Of a stretch of DNA of 64,000 nucleotides, positions 30,552-40,676 are shown piece by piece (within the stretch, counting starts at the first letter, position 1; each line of letters starts with the position of its first letter). Made by a program: the position numbers and the translations under genes. Under the pieces are notes generated by a model. The model made no database searches and had not been told where the DNA came from. It saw nothing but the letters and a program-made list of their open reading frames with translations. Source of the DNA: Dermanyssus gallinae (lineage: Eukaryota; Arthropoda; Arachnida; Mesostigmata; Dermanyssidae); NCBI GenBank assembly GCA_003439945.1, contig QVRM01002152.1, forward strand, positions 1 through 64,000, given 5' to 3'.

Positions 30552-31740
30552 CAGAAAATCTTTGAACAATGCTAAATATTATGATTCTCGATCGATGTAT
30601 ACTGCGGTAACGGTAGGTACAACTCGTATTCTCTCAAGACCATCGCTCACCAGTGCCATGACTACGCTCAGTAAAAAGAAGAGTAGATTTAAATTGGCAG
30701 CGTCTGCTGCCAGGCGTCTGCTGAGATTGTGCGCTAAATAAATAATTCGAATAACTAGACGTTGTGTATATCCGTCCAAAAAACGGCTTGTTTAATTTCC
30801 TAAACAGCAAATATAGATTCGCAAAATATGCTCATTTAAATGCTCTATTCAAACTTTCCCTCTCCGTCGATTTTTTGTATAATACGATAATATTTCTATT
30901 CACTAGACTATAGCGCACACCGTTAAGAGTCAACAACATGAGTTCGTTTGGCACACTGTACCTATTCTGTGCTTTCAGAGGGTTGGTAATGTAAGACAAG
31001 TACTGTAACTTGTTTATCCAGGAAACTCAGACACCAGGTTAGTAGATTTCAAACGGGGGCGAACGATGAAACTGCGGAATTTGGTACACTGTGGAAATCG
31101 CCCTAATGCTGCCCCTGGTACAGAGCCCAGTTGTAAGAGCATCTAGAGAAACTAGAGTGATCAAAGTAGTCTTTTCCTTTGCCTAACACATATATATATA
31201 TATATATATTAGTTAAGGTGAGTCCACCTATAAAGTTGTTTTAGTGAATTATAGCGACCCTATTTATATTTTATATATAGTGGTGTATCGATACGCTTTG
31301 TTCCGAGCTTTAAAAATCGAACTCAGCGTACAAAATATAATAAGCAACGATATATTGGACAGCTATATCGTGTTTTTAAACCACTAAATATTTTAATTGA
31401 ATTTCTACGTACCTACTATATAATTGTGATAGATGCTTCAATTCCACTGTATCGGGGAGACAGCAATTAACCTGTCTGATTCTAGTCTTCCATCTAACCG
31501 CCACAAGTATATATCTTGGATCGACACTACTATTGTGCATAATAATGTGCATTGTTTATCTTCTACTGGCGCTATTTTGCGTAAATACAGTACGTGACGA
31601 GATATAGACAGCGTGCTGTCCTGTCCCTGGGTAGAGATAAACATAATGATGGTCTAAAAACCGCTTTATTTTAGCGATTTTAACAACATCTGCGTAAAAT
31701 CGCGCCATCGTTCACATACAAAACTTTTAAAGAAATCTTA
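30550..31740. other. No recognisable gene; (TA)n at about 31191-31211
   Basis: AT-rich sequence with short open frames and one further (TA)n tract. Nothing else is supported. Confidence 0.5.
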
Positions 31741-31784
31741 CTACCGCTGTGGACCAAAACAACGATGGCATCACGTGACGGCAA

Positions 31785-32095
31785 CAACACTGCCGGAAGA
31801 CTCAGCTGCCAGACTTGCGGGCGAGTATGCAAATCTGGAGCCACATTAGATTGACTCACAATCAACGAGAAATTCGTGTCACCTCCCCAACTCCTAACCG
31901 ATCACAGACTAATGATTTTATTTTAAGTTCCAGAAAAAATAACACTTCAGCTTCTAATAATAGTTTTAACCCCCTAGTACTTCACGCGTCTCCCAGCCAA
32001 TTTATAGATGTCCATCTGGTACTTGTTTAAAGGCTTTTAATTCTAAATCAGGTCTTAATTCACACCGTCGTCATGCCCATCCGGACGAATATAAT
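31785..32095 (+). pseudogene. R2-like N-terminal zinc fingers
   Basis: The first finger reads LSCQTCGRVCKSGATL, then after a one-frame shift RLTHNQRE, giving Cys-x2-Cys and a His. The second, near 32008-32095, reads CPSGTCLKAFNSKSG and then HRRHAHPDEY, with Cys-x4-Cys and two His spaced by three (HRRH). R2-type proteins use one to three such N-terminal fingers for target recognition. The Ser-rich stretch between the fingers (about 31900-31990) is of low complexity. Confidence 0.65.
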
Positions 32096-33169
32096 AAGGG
32101 ACATACTAGCCCCCCCCCTCTAAGAAGGCCAGATGAAACCCACAAGACCGTGAACTTTTTGCAACATTAGAAGCAGACTTTAAATTAGATAATAATAACG
32201 AAACACCTAGAGAAATAGACCATCTTTTAGCTATTAAATTTAGCTCACGCATACTCGGGCGATTTAAAGCCAACGTATTTCTCAGGCGCATAAGGATCTG
32301 GTAGAGGACCTCCGTAAAAAAGGTCTCACCTGGATTCCAACCCTGACGGATCTGAGCTTCCTGGGCCTAGTCGGCCTCGATACTCTAAATCGGATGGCCC
32401 CTATAATCCCTCCCAAAAATGTATTATTATATCCAACGTACAAGCCCTCACAAACACATTTCCCAAACGCAACATAATTTCAGCAGGCCTTACTCATCTG
32501 TCAAATATAATTTGCTCAGGCGAGGACCACACTATCGCTTTAAACGACTTTCTGAACAAACATTTTACACACACTGTCCGACGTGCCTTTAGAGAACACC
32601 TTCCACTGAAGCGTGAGCATCTAGAAGGCAACAGCGACGTCAAGACTACGCAACCACTCACAAACTTTTTAGTCAAAACTGATCCCAATGCGCTCATGAC
32701 GTGCTGGACGGAAAACACACCTTACACAACAGGCTACCGAAGTTGTAGAACACTGGGCCAACACGATGACACAACCACTCCCTGAACCGCTCCCTTGCCC
32801 CGTATACACTCCCAACCCTGATCTCTTCGAGGTTTCTCTCCCGATCTCGATAAAGGAAACCCACGTAGCTCGCCGCGGACCTTTCAAAGCAGGCTCGGAC
32901 GGGAATGTCTTTCGTCCCTTCGTAAACTCCCGTTAGAAGTAGTCTGTTGTCGTCTTAACATACTATTAATTAGCGATATTGCCACAGCCTATAAAACTGC
33001 TTGCTTAGCGTTCTTTTCTAAAATTAACAATGCCACATCCCCGAGCGATCTGTGACCCCTATATATTAGCTCATGTTTACAACGAACGCTTAACAAAATT
33101 ATCTCTAGACGCCTCCAGAACTCTAGTAAGCTTCTCCCAATCCAGCATGCGTTTCTCCTCTATAATAGT

Positions 33170-33940
33170 GCCTTCGAGAATCTTGCGGTTCTGGATGGCA
33201 GCCTTGACGATGACAAGTCTGCGGGATGTGAGCTTAGATTCGCCTCAATCGACCTCCGTAAGGCGTTCGACATGGTGAGTCATAATTCCGTTCTCTGGTC
33301 ACTCCGGACTCGCGGATACCGGGAGGTATTCATTAATTATTTCGAACGCTTGTACTTCTCATCTAAAACGCTCATATAATTTGGACAAGGATGTCGCACT
33401 TTTCGGCTAACTAGAGGTGTTAGGCAAGGAGGTTGTCTGTCCCCCCTTTTACTTAATCTAGGTCTCGACGACATTTTTTTCAAATTAGACAACACTAATA
33501 TCGGGTACTAACTTACTGATGACTTCCACCTTATGGGCCTAGCCTTTGCGGATGATCTCATCCTCCTAGCCTCCACAAAATCTACTCTCCAACGGCTCCT
33601 TAATATTGCGGCCCCCCTTTTAAAATCCCGAGGCCTTGAAATTAGTACTAATAAAAACTTTACTATCTCCCACCTATTTATTAAGAAGGAGAGTAAAGGC
33701 TTTATCATTACCGTACCAGAATTTAACGTTGGAGAGCGGCAATTGCCAGCTAGGAGCGATTGATGGAGATATCTGGGAATCGTCTTTGACAGCAATGGCA
33801 GAGTTGACTCCACCAAAGATATATTCCTTAATTTACTCAACAAACTCGCGATAACTCCCCTTAAACCGATCAAAGACCAATTTTTGAAAGACGTTCTCAT
33901 CTCCGCCTGCTTTATCAACAAGACAAAAACTCAGAAAGGT
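33170..33940 (+). pseudogene. R2-like reverse transcriptase core
   Basis: Across two or three frames the region reads LRFASIDLRKAFDMVSHNSV (motif A), TRGVRQGGCLSPLLLNLGLDD (motif B, with the QGGCLSP form of R2-type RTs), then GLAFADDLILLA (motif C, two Asp intact) and GLEISTNKNFTI (motif D). Later WRYLGIVFDSNG and ITPLKPIKDQFLKDVLI belong to the thumb. Stops occur in motif A/B spacing and after the FADD segment. Upstream to 32100 only scattered blocks survive. Confidence 0.8.
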
Positions 33941-34201
33941 TGTTAATTCGAAATGGCTTAAGCTCCAAACTCGGTGCCGAACGCCTATCTCTAAACACAC
34001 ACAGCACACGGCGGTCCGAACATCCCCTGCCTCCAATTTATCCCCCCCTCCTATTTATCCCCAGACTCCGCCTCTCCCGTCTGACAGCACTACAACACTC
34101 CAAGCACCCTGGGGTCCAATAGATGCTAACCAGCGAGCCCTTAAAAAAGACCTTGCAAAAACAAGACTTTTTTTGCGAGCGCTTGAAAATCTTCTATTGA
34201 G

Positions 34202-34261
34202 ACCGCTACACAAGATACCGACTACTGGTCACAACCAGTAGTCGGTATCTTGTGTAGCGGT
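34202..34261. repeat. Perfect 28-bp hairpin inside the R2-like element
   Basis: Arms 34202-34229 and 34234-34261 are exact inverse complements with a 4-nt loop (CACA). One arm contains AAGATACCGACTACTGGT. It interrupts the coding order between the RT and the C-terminal zinc motif. Confidence 0.95.
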
Positions 34262-34369
34262 GACCACCAACAACTACACAACACGTTCGATGGGGCAATT
34301 TAAAAAAAAAACACACGAAACGCCCTTCGTACAATACTGGATTAAAGGTATGCCACCCTATCTGGTAAG

Positions 34370-34985
34370 GAATATTTAAACCTACTAAAGCTCAGGATCA
34401 ACGCACTACCAACGCGTGCTAGACTGGCCAGGGGACGCCCGGGCTACAATAAACGTTGTAGGCACGGGTGTCACGCGCCTAAGACGCTGGCTCATGTCGC
34501 TGCCATAAAGAGACATGGCGACATCTGTGATCGCGTGGCGCGTTTTCTCCGCGAGAGGGGTCATGAGGTGGTTCGTGAGGGAGTATTGCGTCGACCGGCC
34601 GCACCGGGTCTAAAGCCCGATCTGGTAATAACAACACCTATCGAGGTCTGGGTTTTAGATGCCGAGGTTTGCGCCCGAACTGGGACCTGGTAAAAGCGCG
34701 ACAGGACAAGATCACCAAATATGACGTCGAGTTCCTAAGAGCGGCGCTCCCCGACCCGCAAAAACCTCACAGATTCGGATCAATCGCTATCTCTATGAGT
34801 GGTGTATAACACTCCGAATCAGCAAGTACGCTCTTTTGGAGTTCGGCGTCACAAAGAGGACTCTTATGGATCTTACCGTCTTAATGTTGCAAGGGATCTT
34901 GAGCATATACCGCTCGCACAGAGTCCATAAGAGCGGGGCTGCCATCAAGAAAGGACACGGACAGCTGCTTCTTAACCTCAAGTGA
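34370..34985 (+). pseudogene. R2-like C-terminal zinc motif and restriction-like endonuclease
   Basis: The frame reads LLKLRINALPTRARLARGRPG, then CRHGCHAPKTLAHV (Cys-x3-Cys..His; the final Cys is lost to AAIKR). It continues GDICDRVARFLRERGHEVVRE, GLKPDLVITTP and VWVLDAEVC. This is the zinc knuckle plus PD..D nuclease core of R2-like elements. The frame breaks after EVC. The tail, in a different frame, matches the 22.5-kb copy. Confidence 0.8.
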
Positions 34986-35082
34986 CCATTTTTACCGCAA
35001 TTTTTATTTAGGGGGGTTTTAGTTAGGGGCACTGCCGGGTGTGCAAACGTATTGTAAATGATTAATAAATCATTACAGTATG

Positions 35083-35112
35083 TATGTATATATATATATA
35101 TATATATATAGT
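35083..35112. repeat. (TA)n tract
   Basis: Directly follows the 3' end of the R2-like element. Confidence 0.9.
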
Positions 35113-35213
35113 CTAGCCGCTCTTTATTAAGTGCTAATAAATATAAACAATTAGGAATTTAATATATACATGTGAATGTTTAAATCCATTAAAAATATGT
35201 ATGTATATATATA

Positions 35214-36497
35214 CAAAGTGTACTGCAAAAAATAAGCAACTCATGTTTTCTGGTGATAATTTCGGCTTGGGTTTTTTGAATAGCTTAAAATTTTAAGCGC
35301 ATGATGTACATGACGAAACACGAGTATGGTGCTAATTGTTGCAATCTCACAATCGCTTCATACAAAAATAAAAAAAGTGTGAAAAAACAGTGTTGCAAAA
35401 TATTAGCAACAATAAACGTAAATAGTACGAAAGTGGAATATTAGTCCATGCTTGCTGGACAGCTTCTTTGAAGTCCGACAAATGATTATATTGTCGACCA
35501 TTTGCGTAAATCTGCTTCACCAAATGTCCCCAAAGATTTTTGATGAGATTCAGGTCGGTTTTCAATGCCGGCCAGTCAAAAAGTGGCTTTCCTTGTTCTT
35601 GAAAAAAGGCTATAGTGCTAGCCGAGGTATGAAACGTGGCGCTGTCTTGTTGAAAAACTGACAGCCGCCAGGGCCATCGAGATTAAATTTCTTTTCATCC
35701 GAGAAGACGATGTTTTTCCACTCATGATCCCAAGTTTGGTATCTATGCGAAAATTCACGCCGGTGCGACAATGTGCTTCGGTTGCAGTCGCGGCATAAGC
35801 TTCCTTTTCGAGTATCGCACGTTTTAGTCGGAACTTAGCACTCGGTAAACTCTGGATCGGTGCACTGGCACTCCCAAAGTAGTCCTGATCCCGGAGGAAG
35901 ACATTTGGTCATGAGTAGCCAACTGTATGATCCTTCGCCGATCTCGAATAGTCAAAACTGGCCTATGCCCACTGTTAGATCCGCACCTTTGGTTCACTCC
36001 AGGGTGTAAGAACATGCTGATGGTGCGCTTATGCCGTCCTAATCTGGTTGCTATAGCAGTTACTGTATGACCGAGCTCAGCATATGCCTCAATTCCTGTC
36101 TTTTCGTTATCCGAAAGATCCTTTGTACGGCCCATGGTTTATAAATACGCTTTGCCGTTTGGAACGAACAACGACTAAGCTGTAGAATATTTTGCAGCTA
36201 TAGAACGATTGATTTAGCTAGACAGTACTTCTGACATTTGATCCCCGGGATCGAATATCAGCTGTAGTATGGACTATCCTCAACAACAAGAGCTGTGTTG
36301 TTAGCACGTTGTTGTAGCTAATATTTTGCAACACTGTTTTTTCACACTTTTTTTAGTTTTTTTGTATGAACCGATTGTGAAATTGCAACGAAATTAACAC
36401 CATACTGGTGTTTCGTCATGTACATCATGCGCTTAAAATTTCAAGCCGAAATTATCACCAAAAAACATGAGTTGCTAATTTTTTGCAACACACTTTA
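35214..36497 (-). mobile_element. Tc3-like transposon with ~190-bp terminal repeats, internally deleted
   Basis: The left end CAAAGTGTACTGCAAAAA is the imperfect inverse of the right end near 36490. Similarity of the two ends continues inward for about 190 bp (left to about 35410, right from about 36305), including the GCGCATGATGTACATGACGA segment. TA and short (TA)n flank both ends. The - strand encodes a Tc1/Tc3-type transposase with a central deletion. Long terminal repeats of this size resemble Tc3 more than Tc1. Confidence 0.85.
35347..36135 (-). pseudogene. Tc3-like transposase, internally deleted
   Basis: The N-terminus (36135-35824) reads MGRTKDLSDNEKTGIEAYAEL, then TAIATRLGRHKRTISMFL (first helix-turn-helix), VLTIRDRRRIIQLA and SGIRTTLGV..SRVYRVL (second). 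After a frame change, EWKNIVFSDEKKFNLDGPGG carries the first catalytic Asp. The next segment runs directly into ATFHTSAS-like sequence and FDWPALKTDLNLIKNLWGHLVKQIY, where the third catalytic residue (NLIKN; usually NPIEN) is Lys instead of Glu. The segment with the second Asp is deleted. It is dead as a transposase. Confidence 0.85.
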
Positions 36498-36546
36498 TAT
36501 ATATATATAATCTACGGTTTAAAATGAGTATGCACTGGACTATCTA

Positions 36547-36925
36547 TATGTATACCTGGCGTTTGAAAACGTTTTATAATCGATAGTGAGAATTGTAGAG
36601 CTCGTTAAAGCAAACATTTTTTAAATGATACATGGTCTCTAAGAAGTCCTGTTTCGGTATGAGAGTTAAATTGCTACAATTAGTGACACTGGTGTTTTGC
36701 CCGACATAGGAGCATAAAATGTACAGACCTCCTAGACAGAAACTAAGCACACCGTTCTGTTTGTGAGAAAGTTTTGCTTCCTCCGAAGAACATATAAGGC
36801 CGGTAAGAAGATGCGACATGGGCGCTTAGAAGAGAGTTCGCAAAAAGTTATTTATTAGCTTTCACGCCAAATACCTCAACATCATTACCCTACGACCACT
36901 CACAGCGCTCAAAACGCAATGTCGC
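36547..36925. mobile_element. Solo left end of a DUF4817-type transposon
   Basis: Sequence from GGCGTTTGAAAACGTTTTATAA through GTAGAGCTCGTTAAAGCAAAC, CATGGTCTCT, AGTGACACTGG and CGCCAAATACCTCAA matches the left end of the 40.7-kb element with many substitutions. No transposase or matching right end is nearby. Confidence 0.75.
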
Positions 36926-37060
36926 AATGGCCTGCGCATCTGTCGCAATAGCCTAAGCCTCTCGCGCATTTACAAGACTCCTAAGGATTGAGGAATTATC
37001 GTCAGCTGTATAGCACGTGATGGAACCCGTGGGCTGCAAATGCCGTGGTTAGATGCATAT
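36926..37060. other. No recognisable gene
   Basis: Short spacer between the solo transposon end and the - strand LINE; nothing supported. Confidence 0.4.
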
Positions 37061-38480
37061 TTTTATAGCCGGCTGCTCGCCAGATTGTACCCCTCATTGC
37101 TATCGTCGTGTATATTCATATGTCTATGTCCTTTAATTTTTCTAGCCCTAAGCCCCCACTTCATAGTGTAGGCCACGAACGCCGTCGTCTTAGGTAAACC
37201 CCATCGTAATTCCTGTGTCATTACAGCCCTCCCCCCCTCTAAAATATGAACTATTTTATTCCTACAAGAATTAGCTAACCTCAAAACTCGCGTCATAAAG
37301 AAAAAATTGAACTCTATTGGGTAACTGCAGATCTGCTTTTCCTGAAATCTCCCATTTAAGTGATATACCAAATTTTGCTATTGGTTCTACTTTAATCTTA
37401 AAAAGGGCGGACGCGGTATGCATTGACAACATTTGCGGATTTTTAATTGCTGCTGCCGCTCGAATGGCTTTTCCTACTCTGATTTTAATATGCGTTTAAA
37501 AACTGCTACAGTTTGGCATTATAGTGACATTTAAATAGATTAATTTATTTACAAAATGCACTGCATTGCCCCTGGCTCGAAGAACGTCGTCTTTTGCCAT
37601 TCGACCTCTTCTTTGAAATTTTACTGCTACTGTCTTTTGCCAGTTAATACTATGTCCTATCTCGTCCATACAATCAATTAGTCGTTCCAGTCCCTGCTTA
37701 ACCTCAAATAAACTCTTGCCATAAATCGCAATAGCATCATCATCTGCATTATCTATATATTAACGTACTTGCCCACTCTCGGGTCCACCCCAGCCTCACC
37801 CGGTTGGGTAGTCCACCCAATAGTACCGAAAAAAGCAATGGGCTAAGCCTGTCACCTTGGGCCACACCTGTCATCTGTGTTACTTTTCCTACAGTCCCAA
37901 TGTCGCTTTCGATATATACTGTACTCTCCCCAAGAATGATGCCTAAATGTTTCAGTAAATGATACAGAACTCTCTCCAAGGCTAAGTTTTCTATAATCCT
38001 ACTTCGTGGCGTTAGGTAAAAGACGGCTTTAAGACTTATAAATATTGCGTATAACGGTCTTCTGGGCTCTGATAGTTTCCCAAATTTCTGCCAGCAATTA
38101 GCGCAGGGCCGTATGGACCGACTTTGACTTTCTGAACTCGTGCTTTTCTTTTGGTAATGCGTTTCTGGTTTTGAGGAAATGCTCTAATCTGTATGTCCCT
38201 TCAAGATTCCGGCTCTGTTTATATGCCTTTTTCTTTCGGTACGACAATCAGAGTATCCTCCTTCTGCGCTTTAGGCATTTTCCCTTGACCCCGCTTTGCC
38301 TTTAGGCGCCCATCGAATTGCCTTGACAACGTCTTCGATTGTGACTGGTCGAATTACCCATTCCCGTGCAAATTATGTTTCTTCAGCCGAAGGCCCGTTG
38401 TATAATGTTATCTCTTTTGGGGTGGTGTCGGCTCCCTGCAGCACACTAGCAAAGTGCTTAATCACTCGCCCAGTCTTCAC
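37060..38480 (-). pseudogene. LINE reverse transcriptase and C-terminal region, decayed
   Basis: On the - strand, RT fingers appear near 38150 (KEKHEFRKSKSVHTALR), then LYAIFISLKAVFYLTPRSRI (degraded motif A). The 77-codon frame at 37979-37749 reads KVTQMTGVAQGDRLSPLLFSVLLGGL (motif B). Past a stop, NADDDAIAIYGKSLFEVKQGLE is motif C with Asn replacing Tyr, and INWQKTVAVKFQRRGRMAKDD is motif D/E. The post-palm sequence runs to about 37060. Its QGD motif B is shared with 2175, 15870 and 45320. Many stops. Confidence 0.75.
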
Positions 38481-38779
38481 TAGGCACTGCCGTTTCTTTT
38501 CTGTTTAATCCATTTGCGCGTTTGCTTTTCTGCTTCTTGGAACAGCGCCTACTTCTGGCTTTTCCATCATTTTCTTTTTTTTTGTATGCCCTTAGTGTCA
38601 TTTTCGTCACTATTATTGCAAACGGCCTTAGAACAGGAAAAATCTTCATTTCTGTCAGCATTTTTCGCTGCTTTACACCGATCGCTGAACCAGGGCATTC
38701 CTTTTCGTTTTTGACGCAAAACCAGTGCCCTTTTTATCAGATTCCTCAATTTATGCTCATATGATTCTATTTGAATCTC

Positions 38780-39602
38780 TCCTGGTGGGCACACTTACCC
38801 CACTCCCTTTAAGAAGATTTTACTTTTCAGTCTTGTCCCGATCCCCGGCCTGCGGCTACATTTTCTACTCTTACTAACTTTGAATGCCATCCCCATAGGT
38901 ATGTCTTCTGAGCCCCGCTCCTTCCCTAAATGTAGTATTTTCTCCATAAAATGTTATATCCTCCACGTTTCCGTCGGTGGCAAAAGCGTAACTTTTTGAC
39001 GCCCCAGTATCACATTTGAAGGTATTGAGGCCTGGCTCGCTGACTAACTAGCATCCGATCTCCGTTATAATATCCAAAAATGCTTCAGTTCGTTCTAAAT
39101 TACCCTTATCTGACCTCGCATTAAAATCCCCCGCTAGAATAATCGGTGCCTTTCTCGGCACTGCTTCAACTCTAAGCATGATAGGCTCTGTCATGTCTTT
39201 CAGTGGACGCTGCACCTGCCGGTTTTACATAGGCTGCCATAATTTCAACCCCTCGTGACGCTATTGCTACTAAGTTTTTGGCTATTATTCCTACTGTTAT
39301 TTCTCCAATTTCTGCTCTCGTGAATACTAATTCCCCCCCCCCCTCCCCCTGACGGGACCTGCGTCGTCATTTACCTTTATGTGGTAGTGCGTAATATCCG
39401 TAGAAGCCCCCAAAAAGAAAGGTTTAACCGCCCAAGTGTCCGTCAATATTCGAATATCCCCTCCTCGAAGTGCCTCTAAGCCAAACAGATCTAACACGCT
39501 ATGCCCTTCGCAGTTCCACAGCACTACTTTGATAACCTGTGTAAGCTTTTCTCGATTGCAGGAGAGGATATTGCTTTTTACGTTCTTCTGTGGAGTCCGC
39601 AA
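38780..39602 (-). pseudogene. LINE APE endonuclease (same element)
   Basis: The 91-codon frame (39602-39327) reads VIKVVLWNCEGHSVLDLF, GGDIRILTDTWAVKPF (Asp where Glu is usual in ETW), and GRGGGN. Frameshifted pieces continue RKAPIILAGDFNARSDKGN (GDFN motif) at about 39150 and EDITFYGENTTFREGAGL (about 38950). It pairs with the RT at 37060-38480 to form one - strand LINE with a degraded linker between. Confidence 0.75.
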
Positions 39603-39699
39603 TTTAGTATTCGGTGTACTTATGTACGTATATTCTGATTCTTGGGCTCAGTCTCTCCCGCGCGTCACTGAGTCTTTGATCCACGGGCCGTGATGCTGT

Positions 39700-40090
39700 C
39701 GTCATTGCAATAATTTCTATTTGTTAGGGGTGCTGCAGTTTTTTGACATTGCCACAGAATGCTAGCTGGATCGACTCAGCCAGCAAGAAAGCGTCCACTG
39801 AGCTCTGTTGAGGCTGTGTCATTGCCCCGCTTACTGCACGTATGACTACAGGCAGTACGCTTTCTAAAACCTTTGAAATAACCGTCGTGGTAGTGTCCTG
39901 TATGATTGAAGACAGTCTGCGGAGAACTTATTCAACGATGCTGTCTGTTGATGGTTGTGCCATTAGGTTTGGCTGTTGTAAGGGGGCTGCTGGCATTAGT
40001 TCAATACGCTCAGCGTTCTCAACGTGCATAGTGCGTAGTCGTGGGAATATTAATTCCATGGTCAACTTCTCTTACTCCATTCTTTACGGC
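39700..40090 (-). pseudogene. LINE ORF1-like fragment (same element)
   Basis: Upstream of the endonuclease on the - strand, a frame reads MELIFPRLRTMHVENAERIEL, then after a stop VLRRLSSIIQDTTTTVISKVLE, a likely amphipathic helix, and QSSVDAFLLAESIQLAF. The position fits ORF1. There is no zinc motif. The call is positional. Confidence 0.4.
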
Positions 40091-40140
40091 CGAAGACCAA
40101 CTTGGCTTTGTAAAGTTCTCGGATGCTTAAACGTTGATTG

Positions 40141-40144
<4 letters not shown>

Positions 40145-40205
<61 letters not shown>
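40145..40205. repeat. (TA)n tract, about 30 units
   Basis: A long alternating TA run upstream of the complete DUF4817-type element. Confidence 0.95.
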
Positions 40206-40209
<4 letters not shown>

Positions 40210-40640
40210 AGACATACTATGCATACTAAATTTTGTGAGGTATTGTGCCCACGGAGATTGCATCTACACTAGTTCCTTCGTCGTATCCTGGAAATCTAGT
40301 CAACATTCACTTGCATGCCGCCTACCCGAAACCTGGACATTTCCAAAAATATTAGATGTCTCACTTCAAAACACCTCTTCGCTTGCAAAGTAAAAAAATG
40401 GCTTTAGATGTATCAGTCTAAATCAGCCCAATGATCTAAGTATATTCGAAATTGAGCTTGTTAGTACTTTGGATAGGGGATTATCTAACCCCAATTAACC
40501 CAGATTGAGTAGGTATATTTATCCACTGTGTTTTGCCTGTTGCCGTCGTGTGTTGTATGAGTGTATCACTTCATTTGCTTTTTTTGCATTTGTTGTTGCA
40601 TTTGTTTGACTCATTTTACAACTATGTTTATTTCCCGAGA
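40205..40640. other. No recognisable gene
   Basis: AT-rich spacer with short open frames only. Confidence 0.4.
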
Positions 40641-40645
40641 ACTCA

Positions 40646-40672
<27 letters not shown>

Positions 40673-40676
<4 letters not shown>

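Larger units (their letters stand above)
31740..35080 (+). mobile_element. R2-like non-LTR retrotransposon, full span but decayed
   Basis: It has the R2 layout on the + strand: N-terminal C2H2 zinc fingers, central RT, C-terminal zinc motif and RLE, then a 3' UTR. The 3' UTR ends GTAAATGATTAATAAATCAT, then (TA)n, matching the 22.5-kb copy. The single ORF is broken by many stops. The 5' end is undefined; about 31740 is the first recognised coding sequence. No 28S rRNA gene sequence flanks it, so unlike canonical R2 it is not in rDNA. Confidence 0.8.

Noticed and set aside
31740..35080. A canonical 28S rDNA-inserted R2
   Set aside because: No rRNA gene sequence is visible at either end; the element ends at (TA)n.
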